The notes under the pieces were generated by a model. That model did no database searches. It was not told where the DNA came from and saw only the letters and a program-made list of their open reading frames with translations. This document shows positions 53,116-60,777 of a DNA stretch of 64,000 nucleotides, piece by piece. The stretch comes from Candidatus Poribacteria bacterium (GTDB taxonomy: Bacteria > Poribacteria > WGA-4E > UBA9662). A program made the position numbers and the translations under genes. Numbering within the stretch: the stretch's first letter is position 1; each line of letters opens with the position of its first letter. The stretch spans positions 69,426-133,425 of the forward strand of contig PAQF01000017.1 of assembly GCA_002709695.1 (NCBI GenBank). The letters are read 5' to 3'.

Positions 53116-54645
53116 ATGCAAGCTTACAAAGAACTTAATATTTATTATGGCGATTTGCATAACCACTGTGGCATATCTTACGGACACGGAAGCATAGAGG
53201 AGGCTCTTCTAAATGCAAAAGAGCAGCTTGATTTTTGTTCCGTCACAGGGCATGCCCTATGGCCTGACATGCCAGAACCAGACAATGAGATACAATACAT
53301 CATTGATTTCCATAACACAGGATTCTCACGACTAAGAAGCCTCTGGCCAAAAGTACAACAAATCATCGAAAATCACAACGAGGACGGAAAGTTCGTAACC
53401 TTCCTCAGTTTTGAAATGCATTCCTCCACTGACGGGGATCGTACTATAATTTATAAAGAACCCAAGGGAAAAATCCTAGAAGTGGAAAATCTCGCAGAAC
53501 TTCATCAAAAGCTTGGTGAACTGAAGGCCCAAAACATCCCTGCCATTTCTTTACCACATCATATCGGTTATAAACAAGGCCAGCGCGGGATAAATTGGCA
53601 AACCTTCGACGAAGAATTTTCACCAGTAGTAGAAATCATTTCCATGCATGGTTGTAGCGAAGCTAATGAAAACACCAGACCTTTCCTACACGTAATGGGC
53701 CCCTCCGACCATGAAAGCACTATGCAATATGGACTTAACCAAAATCACTTTTTCGGAGTAGTTGGTTCCACTGATCATCATAGCGCACACCCCGGTAGTT
53801 ATGGACACGGCCGCACAGGACTTTGGGCTAGAGAAAAAACTCGAAACGCCATATGGGACGCCATCTGTAACCGGAGGACTTATGCACTAACTGGCGATCG
53901 AATTCAATTAAAGTATTCCATCAATGGTCAACCAATGGGGTCAAGAATCGAAACTACAGCTCATAGAATGATCGAAGTACACGCCATAGGCGGTGGACCA
54001 ATTGATTGTATAGATATCATCAAAAATGGCGACCTTATCCAGCGTTTCTCTGAATATGACATAACCAGAGAACACCAACCTGAAATCATTCGCACCAAAT
54101 TATACTTAGAGGTGGGTTGGGGGGAACGAAAGATTAAAACCGATTGGGATGTTCAATTCGGCATTTCAGAAGGGAGAATACTTGAAGTAGAACCTCGCTT
54201 CCGAGGACCGGAAGTGGTCTCACCACTAGAGGAAGAACTCAGCCCTTCATCAAGCTACTATAACTCGCATTGGCAACTAGATGGAGATCTTGGAATCCGT
54301 TTTACAACAACCACTTTTGGAAACCCAAATAATTCAACAAATGCTTCTCAAGGAGTTTGCCTTAACGTCGAGATGCCATCTAAAGCAATAGTAAAATCAA
54401 CCATCAACGGTCAAAAAATTAACATTCCGTTAAACAAATTAATTCAGGGAGCACGAACTGGTAGACTGAGAAAAATAGGCAGTGCGGGATATCGCTTCAA
54501 CCGATCTCCACAACAATGGGAATTCGACTGGAAATGCCAATTTACTGATATCACTAAAAAGCACAAAGAAAAAGATATTTATTACGTACGCGTTCGCCAA
54601 AAAAACGACCAATGGGCATGGAGTTCCCCTATTCAACTCTTGTAA
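53116..54645 (+). CDS. PHP-like/DUF3604 metal-dependent hydrolase-fold protein
   Basis: A 509-residue protein with an N-terminal PHP-type metal-binding start (YYGDLHNHCGISYGHG), SVTGHALWP, FLSFEMHSS, SLPHHIGYKQG, VEIISMHGCSE, VGSTDHHSAHPG and LTGDRIQLKYSINGQPMGS, which together match the DUF3604/PHP region. It lacks a signal peptide. The C-terminal third is beta-rich and unclassified. Function unknown, possibly a phosphoesterase. It is 61 bases after the solute-binding-protein gene and probably co-transcribed. Confidence 0.8.
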   Translation: MQAYKELNIYYGDLHNHCGISYGHGSIEEALLNAKEQLDFCSVTGHALWPDMPEPDNEIQYIIDFHNTGFSRLRSLWPKVQQIIENHNEDGKFVTFLSFEMHSSTDGDRTIIYKEPKGKILEVENLAELHQKLGELKAQNIPAISLPHHIGYKQGQRGINWQTFDEEFSPVVEIISMHGCSEANENTRPFLHVMGPSDHESTMQYGLNQNHFFGVVGSTDHHSAHPGSYGHGRTGLWAREKTRNAIWDAICNRRTYALTGDRIQLKYSINGQPMGSRIETTAHRMIEVHAIGGGPIDCIDIIKNGDLIQRFSEYDITREHQPEIIRTKLYLEVGWGERKIKTDWDVQFGISEGRILEVEPRFRGPEVVSPLEEELSPSSSYYNSHWQLDGDLGIRFTTTTFGNPNNSTNASQGVCLNVEMPSKAIVKSTINGQKINIPLNKLIQGARTGRLRKIGSAGYRFNRSPQQWEFDWKCQFTDITKKHKEKDIYYVRVRQKNDQWAWSSPIQLL

Positions 54646-54986
54646 GAAAAATAACATTCACGAGGAACCCAGAATAGATTATGAGATTAAGATTTTGTAT
54701 ATGTCGTTTAGTGTGGGATCAGTCTTTTTTGGAATACCATTGAACTCTTTGGTTTAGTCACTCAAAATCTTTAAAAGGTTTTTCTCCTGTGTAAATGTAT
54801 TATTCGTTTTTTTGATGCGAGTTTTATTGAAATATTGCAATTCTATATGCAAATAAACATAATGGATTACGCAGAAATTTTGGAAGAGCATCCGCTTTAG
54901 CCCACCTCTACATTGTCGCCATTATAATAAACCTCTCCTAGAAAAAGTCAATAATATTAAAATTTCTCGTTAAAAAGGAAAAAACT
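54646..54986. other. intergenic region, nothing recognised
   Basis: About 340 AT-rich bases between the DUF3604 gene and the broken dehydrogenase. AAAAAGGAA just before 54987 is a ribosome-site-like run. No terminator or coding remnant stands out. Confidence 0.5.
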
Positions 54987-56038
54987 ATGCCTACTATACA
55001 CCACACAGTCCTCAGAAAATTTATTTACAATTTGTATATCGGTGCAGGTGGAGTTGCAGAAGATGCCAAAATAGTAAATGATCATCTGGTAGACGCTAAT
55101 TTGGCAAGACACGACTCACATGGCGTCATTAACGCCACAGTTTATGCTAATGCCATGAAAAGAAAAATGGACCACCCGCCGACAAGCTAAAAATTATACG
55201 TGAAACACCTGTAAATGCAGTAATTGATACCCATGGAGCGCTGGGTACAGTAGCTTCGTTGAAATCTATGGAGATAGCCATCGACAAAGCCAAAACTAAC
55301 ACAGTCGGCATTGTTGGCCCCACCATTGTGGCCATACCGGACGAATGGATGATTATCCGACTCGCACCGCTACAGAAGGAATGATTGGCATCGTACTGCT
55401 CAATGGTGGTGGCCGTTTGATGCATCCATTTGGTGGGTCAGTCCGCCGAATTCCACCAAACCCAATTGCTATCCCTGTACCAAGAAAAAATGGGGAACCG
55501 CTGTTGCTTGATATGACTTTGACTGTAGTTACAGGCGGAAAGGTGAATCTGAAGGCCACTCTCGAGGAAGAAATGCCAGAAGGTTGGATGATAGACCCCA
55601 ATGGCAAACCAATCCTCGATCCAACAGAGTTACGAAATAATCCGCAGGCCTCAGCAATTATGCCGCTCGGTGGGTTCCAATTTGGGCACAAAGGCTTTGG
55701 TTTAGGATTTATGATCGATACCATTGCTGGTGGACTATCTTGGGCAGGTTGTAGCCGAGCCCAACCAACACGTGGAGCCAGCGGAATTGTAATGATGGCG
55801 ATCCAGATCGAAGCCTTTATTGACCTTGAATCCTACCAACAAGAGATTGAACATCTTATTGAATGGGTAAAATCATCACCTATGCTACCAGGTGTAGATG
55901 AAATTCATGTTCCAAGTGAAATCAAAACCCAAAACCAGAAGCAACGTCTCGAACATGGAATTTACATTAAAAAAACACACATGGACCCAATTAATCGAAC
56001 TATCCAACTCTCTAGGAGTCCAAGCCCCAAATCAATGA
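54987..56038 (+). pseudogene. malate/L-lactate (Ldh_2) family dehydrogenase, three frameshifts
   Basis: A member of the malate/L-lactate/ureidoglycolate dehydrogenase family, spread over three phases. Phase 1 from ATG 54987: ANLARHDSHGVIN and so on. A one-base loss in an A run at about 55165 moves to GPPADKLKIIRETPVNAV-IDTHGALGTVASLKSME. A second loss near 55321 moves to HCGHTGRMDDYPTRTATEG, then GFGLGFMIDTIAGGLSWAG (family signature). A third change in a run of seven A near 55970 restores HTWTQLIELSNSLGVQ with TGA at 56036-56038. Two of the three lie in poly-A. Protein is surely lost unless the sequence is in error. Confidence 0.88.
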
Positions 56039-56191
56039 ATAATGTTCATCTCACAGACACAACACCAGAAAATTGATAGAATTTTAATGATTGTTCTTCC
56101 CCGCAAAAACAAATGAAGACACAGGTCAAACACAAGCTAAACAGAATTTCAATATAAATGAGAATAATTAATCACACAAGAACCGTATTGC

Positions 56192-56545
56192 TTAGCTAAA
56201 ATGTGCTATTCCTTCCTCAAGATTATCCAAAATTTCAAGTCCTTCTACATATTCTAGAATATTCATTGCATCAATAATTACCAAGCACGGTTCTGACACG
56301 TTACACAAACAAAATTCTTGCTCTTTCTCTTCACCTTCAATAATTATACTCAACAACGTTGCCATACCACGACTTGTTGTAATAGTTACTTGGCCAAGAT
56401 CAATAACGATTTTTTTCCCCACTTCAATCTGATTATATGCTTCACGCAAATCATCAGCGGTTTCATAACCAAGATTGTTACTAATACCAATAATTGAAAT
56501 CTCATCTTGCTTAGCAACCGTGATGTTCTCACCAAATTCTTGCAT
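56192..56545 (-). CDS. STAS-domain anti-sigma factor antagonist
   Basis: A 117-residue SpoIIAA/RsbV-like protein: IIGISNNLGYETADDL, KKIVIDLGQVTITTSRGMATLL, EFCLCNVSEPCLVII, ILEYVEGLEI. The phosphorylatable Ser/Thr-containing loop is TITTSRGMA, against the usual D-S-S-G-L-G. Thought to bind and release an anti-sigma kinase. It follows the kinase-like gene by 12 bases; AGGAG precedes the ATG. Confidence 0.87.
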   Translation of the reverse strand: MQEFGENITVAKQDEISIIGISNNLGYETADDLREAYNQIEVGKKIVIDLGQVTITTSRGMATLLSIIIEGEEKEQEFCLCNVSEPCLVIIDAMNILEYVEGLEILDNLEEGIAHFS

Positions 56546-56557
56546 GCGTACTAACTC

Positions 56558-56980
56558 CTAATTTTGAAAAATAGTCACTGTCGTTGTCGTGCCTTCACCA
56601 CTCTCAGCATCAATCTTGATGTCATCAACAAGTGACCGCATCAAATGCAATCCCCATTGGCCAATTTTTTTTTGCTTAATTTGTTCCCTTAGATCAATCA
56701 TCTCGAACGAGGGATCGACCTCACCATCTCCCGAATCCTTTACACTAACATCTATCGCATCATCACTATAAACAATTGTCACTGTAACATCTTTATTAGG
56801 ATCCTTTTGATTCCCATGCTCAATAGCATTAATACAAGCCTCCGCGACAGCTACTTTGAGTTTACTTACTTTTTCAAAAGGGAACTTTCGAACCCTAGCA
56901 ATCGTACCAACAGCTTCGACAACCACCTCTTCATAGCCAAAAATGCTGGGTACTGTAACCGTAACTTTTTCAGTTTTCAT
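56558..56980 (-). CDS. anti-sigma regulatory factor (RsbW/SpoIIAB-like serine kinase)
   Basis: A 140-residue GHKL ATPase-type anti-sigma factor. N-box KVAVAEACINAIEHGN, G1-like VSVKDSGDGEVDP and G2 QKKIGQWGLHLMRSLVDDI. It should phosphorylate the adjacent STAS protein and release or hold a sigma factor or other partner. No PP2C phosphatase or sigma gene is in the window. The GAF gene lies 222 bases upstream on the same strand. Confidence 0.9.
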   Translation of the reverse strand: MKTEKVTVTVPSIFGYEEVVVEAVGTIARVRKFPFEKVSKLKVAVAEACINAIEHGNQKDPNKDVTVTIVYSDDAIDVSVKDSGDGEVDPSFEMIDLREQIKQKKIGQWGLHLMRSLVDDIKIDAESGEGTTTTVTIFQN

Positions 56981-57202
56981 TAATCCGGCCCCACCATCTT
57001 AAATATATAACGGTAAAAACAGATACGCAACTTAATCACCCTACGTTTCATTAAATCTCACAGATTAAGCAAACGATACCCCGAATTCACTGACAACGAA
57101 TCCCAATTAGCCCTACCCTAAAAAAACAAGGTGGGAACCAATAAAAATAAAGTACCAATCTCTATCACAAAAAAGCTAACAAGAGATATTTACTCTTTGA
57201 AA

Positions 57203-59710
57203 TCAACGACTCCCAACATCCGAATGATCAACAGTATTTACAGTTACTCGTATGGCTTTTAAACCGTGAACTGACTGCAAATCATCCAATTCTAACATTT
57301 CTATCTCATCAGCCAAATAGCCTGTAGCATGCAGATATTCCGCACACTGACGATATTCGTCTTCCTCACGCTGATTAGAATATACGATGGCAATTTTCCC
57401 AATTTGCGTTAGCCTTTCATTAGTACCCCTAACATAAGATTTATCCATCCGTGACTTCAAAACTTCGTATCGAGTATCATAACTGCCTGATACGACAAGT
57501 TGCTTTTCATCAATGTTAAACTTAACTGAAATCGGTTCCTGTTGCACAACAATAAGATGACATGTGTGCAAAGGTAATTTTAGCTGCGACTGAAGTTGAT
57601 AAGACAAACGTGCACAACCACAGACCATCATAAACTGCCACAACCTAAGATTTTTTAAATATAGACTATCAAATACCGCATCCTCTATCATCGACTTACC
57701 AACATAAATCCCGTGATCAACACCATCTGTTACTTTTTTCTCAAAATAATGAGGAAATATCTGTTGAGCCTTTTTCTGTTCCCGATCAATGTACGCCGAA
57801 ATAGTTTCATTAATCAAAGCCACACTTTCTTCATAATCTCTTCGGGCCCGATGGATTGTATCACGTTTGGGATCTAACAACCTATGATAAGACTCAATCT
57901 TTCTTTCCAACCCCGAATCAAAGTTCTGCATATGAGGGAAGAAAATTTCCACTTCATCTCGAATGAATTCCAAAGTTTCAGATTCTACTCCAGCCCCTAA
58001 ATCTGTATCACGAACCGTTGACAACTTTTGATCAATTCTATGAACCAACTCGAGTAAAAATGGCATCGGCTTCAAATCATAAGCTAAAGTAACAATTTCT
58101 TTAGCAAGGCTCAGTTGTTCAGACAAATCAGTTTGCACAGCTTTATTTTGTGCGGAGGATGATCCACGTATATCAGATTGACCATACAACGGATAAACCT
58201 CGCGAAACTCAATTTCTTCCATTTCAGTGACAGTTTCGCCACTTCGCTGCCTATCGAGAAGATTAAGTGCCGCATCTCGGAAACGCCACTCAATAGAGGG
58301 ATGAATAGCCGTACATTTCTCTTTAATTATTGTTTGCACACTGTTAGTAAAATCATCAATTCGCCTCTTAACTGCAGATGAAAACAATGAGACAATATCC
58401 CACAACTTCATCGCATTCATAGAATTGAGATCTCCCACGTTAACAGCCCGTAACTCTAAAATACCAACCGGTTCATCTTGGTCATAAAGAGGTTCAACAA
58501 CTATACTTTTCACCCCCTCTTCGATAAGCCGATCCTCGATTCCAGTACGTTTTCTCAGCTTACTCAAGTCTTCAATTACCAGATGGCCACCCTGATTAAT
58601 CGCACGCTCGTAAATTGAGCCATCAAGCTCTGATCGGTGTCGTCTTGTACTACTCCAATCGAATGAATCCTGTTCAATAGCCTCACCGGAGTTAATCGTC
58701 CACACCTGCTCACCTTGAATCCCAAGCAAAGAAACAGTCATTTCCGGTAATCTCAGTACCGTACGCAGTTTTTCTTGTAGTTCAGCAAAACGATCCCGAT
58801 TAGTAATCGATTCCTTCTCAACCAAATCTTGCTCAATTGAAGACAAAACTTGCCGTTCAGTAACGTCGGAAGCACTTACAACAATAAACCCTTGAAATTC
58901 GAAGGTTTCAGGTTTTAACAATTCCATTAACAATTTCAAACCGGTCACATTTGCTAGTAAAGTCTTCTGTGCAGCGTCTGTAATTGGCTTAACATTCTCA
59001 CTCCCCAGTTCACCTGAAAATGAGGATAAAAGAATCTTCAAACCACTCAGGTTTGACAGAAGATTCTTTTTGATTGTGTTAGTTAACTTCTTTGGCTTCC
59101 CTACAGTATTAACACGACAAAATTGTGAATCAAAATCCAGCTTTAAATGCCGCACCAAACCAGAAACAGGATCAAGGCTGGATGAAATGGTTGAATGGTC
59201 ACAATCAAGTTCCAACCCATAGAACTTTGTCACAATATAAGAATACGCATACAAAATTTGGACATAAATTCTAGTATGTTTATCCAGATCAGCCAGTTGA
59301 TCAGCAAAAGTACCATCCTCTCCCATCAACAAATCTCGAAAAGGCGAAGTAACATAAAATGGAGTGTAGTCAAAAGGAGGAATAACAGACACACAACTAC
59401 TATGATTTAAAGCCTCAGGAACAACAGCAGTCAGCATCAAGTCAATCAATTCTCGATTTTTATCAATCACAGATAAATCAGTAATAGGTTGGAACAATTC
59501 CGGAGCACTCTTTAGTTTTTGTTGTATCTCTTGTGCAAACGAAGCTTGAATTCTCTTCCGCTCATCATTCAACTCATCCCGATTCCAAAACTCAATCAAC
59601 GGCACCAAACTTAATCTAGACATAAAAGGAAACTCCTTTATGTCCAGTTCATCAGCATAATTAAAATCTCGTATCAACGGATTTACCACCGAATCTATAT
59701 CTACAGACAA
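57203..59710 (-). CDS. large GAF-domain sensory-type protein of unknown output
   Basis: An 835-residue soluble protein beginning at TTG 59710 with GGGGA five to six bases upstream. Residues 1-260 form an unclassified helical region (RLSLVPLIEFWNRD, APELFQPITDLSVI) resembling large GAF proteins of Bacteroidetes-type bacteria. Residues about 300-445 are a GAF domain (LRLPEMTVSLLGIQGEQVW, IVVEPLYDQDEPVGILELRA). The rest is helical plus a C-terminal mixed domain containing GVDHGIYVGKSMIED. No kinase, cyclase, phosphatase or DNA-binding domain is visible. Position next to an RsbW/STAS pair suggests an upstream sensor of that switch. Confidence 0.75.
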   Translation of the reverse strand: MSVDIDSVVNPLIRDFNYADELDIKEFPFMSRLSLVPLIEFWNRDELNDERKRIQASFAQEIQQKLKSAPELFQPITDLSVIDKNRELIDLMLTAVVPEALNHSSCVSVIPPFDYTPFYVTSPFRDLLMGEDGTFADQLADLDKHTRIYVQILYAYSYIVTKFYGLELDCDHSTISSSLDPVSGLVRHLKLDFDSQFCRVNTVGKPKKLTNTIKKNLLSNLSGLKILLSSFSGELGSENVKPITDAAQKTLLANVTGLKLLMELLKPETFEFQGFIVVSASDVTERQVLSSIEQDLVEKESITNRDRFAELQEKLRTVLRLPEMTVSLLGIQGEQVWTINSGEAIEQDSFDWSSTRRHRSELDGSIYERAINQGGHLVIEDLSKLRKRTGIEDRLIEEGVKSIVVEPLYDQDEPVGILELRAVNVGDLNSMNAMKLWDIVSLFSSAVKRRIDDFTNSVQTIIKEKCTAIHPSIEWRFRDAALNLLDRQRSGETVTEMEEIEFREVYPLYGQSDIRGSSSAQNKAVQTDLSEQLSLAKEIVTLAYDLKPMPFLLELVHRIDQKLSTVRDTDLGAGVESETLEFIRDEVEIFFPHMQNFDSGLERKIESYHRLLDPKRDTIHRARRDYEESVALINETISAYIDREQKKAQQIFPHYFEKKVTDGVDHGIYVGKSMIEDAVFDSLYLKNLRLWQFMMVCGCARLSYQLQSQLKLPLHTCHLIVVQQEPISVKFNIDEKQLVVSGSYDTRYEVLKSRMDKSYVRGTNERLTQIGKIAIVYSNQREEDEYRQCAEYLHATGYLADEIEMLELDDLQSVHGLKAIRVTVNTVDHSDVGSR

Positions 59711-59786
59711 TACATTCCCCTAAAAAATTGGCTTTAAACACCATAGAAATTGATACAAACAGCACAAAACCCTACAATTATTACAC

Positions 59787-60182
59787 CTATCTAATCAACC
59801 CATCAGACAAAACCGTTAACCTCAGATTTTTCATAAACTGGCTAGCTTGATCAATTGAAGGCTTAGAATTCTGAAAACGTTCCTGATAACTATCAAGAAG
59901 TTGATAAAGCCGGTTCAAATCAACTTCCCGGCGAGAGCTAGCTTCACGAACCAAAGCAAATTGGTCTCGAATTTGATCTACCGAAAGACTATCTGGACGA
60001 TTGTTTAAGAAATGATTTTCAACGACATCAATAGTACGCCCCGCCATCCAGTATCTCAATCCGTTAATCCCACCAGATTTCTGGTAAATATACCAAGTAG
60101 GGACAAAGATAATCATTACAATAACGAAAAGGAAAATCAGAACTCGGCGATAACAACCTAAAAACTTATTATTTTTCGCCAT
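59787..60182 (-). CDS. small single-span membrane protein
   Basis: A 131-residue protein with an N-terminal membrane segment (VLIFLFVIVMIIFVPTWYIY, residues 14-33) and an outer soluble helical part (DQIRDQFALVREASSRREV, LNRLYQLLDSYQERF). No known family. It overlaps the preceding small gene by 25 bases, so co-expression is likely. Probably a membrane-tethered helical-bundle protein. Confidence 0.65.
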   Translation of the reverse strand: MAKNNKFLGCYRRVLIFLFVIVMIIFVPTWYIYQKSGGINGLRYWMAGRTIDVVENHFLNNRPDSLSVDQIRDQFALVREASSRREVDLNRLYQLLDSYQERFQNSKPSIDQASQFMKNLRLTVLSDGLIR

Positions 60183-60481
60183 TTCTCTTTAAAAATTCCC
60201 GCAACGTGAGCCTTCAAAAAATATCGGCACCCATCCAGCTCGCAAATGTCGACACTTGATTTTTTAGAACTGTATTTCTTAATACACTCCCCATTAAAAC
60301 AGTACAACTGCCTAATCCAAAGCCCTCTTTCTGTTACCATAAAACTAAGTTGACACATATAATTACTTAAAAACTTGCAAGCGGCATCGAGACGTTTTCC
60401 AAGTTGCCACATGCCCAAAAAAACGGGTTCTTGGGCTCGAATCCTAAGATATTGCCAAAACAGTTGGATGATGGCTCCCAT
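60158..60481 (-). CDS. small Cys-containing protein of unknown function
   Basis: About 107 residues from ATG 60481 (a GTG at 60505 is the longer choice). N-terminal helical part (FWQYLRIRAQEPVFLGMW, QLGKRLDAACKFLSNYMC), then a short Cys-rich end, YCFNGECIKKYSSKK and ICELDGCRYFL, whose four Cys (C-x4-C ... C-x4-C) could hold a metal. Its stop lies 25 bases inside the next gene. No recognisable family; real-gene status is supported mainly by the coupling. Confidence 0.5.
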   Translation of the reverse strand: MGAIIQLFWQYLRIRAQEPVFLGMWQLGKRLDAACKFLSNYMCQLSFMVTERGLWIRQLYCFNGECIKKYSSKKSSVDICELDGCRYFLKAHVAGIFKEKWRKIISF

Positions 60482-60777
60482 ATTGGAAAGTAACAACAAT
60501 TCCACTAAAAATTCAGGAAAAACAGCTCTCTATATACTATGAACTGCCTATAGATTACAACCTGCAAAAAGAGTTCCCCAGCTTACCACAATTACCAAAT
60601 CTGTGACAAGAATTTTCTTGCTCTTTAGAATCAAAATTCCATATAATCATGAGAACACTGATAAGCTAACGAGGAATAATAATTCATTGTTAGCAAATAA
60701 ATTATTATCATTAAAATCAGCAGAAAGGATCGCATAATATCTTAGGATTCCTAAACCCAATTCTCCTACTTGGCACA

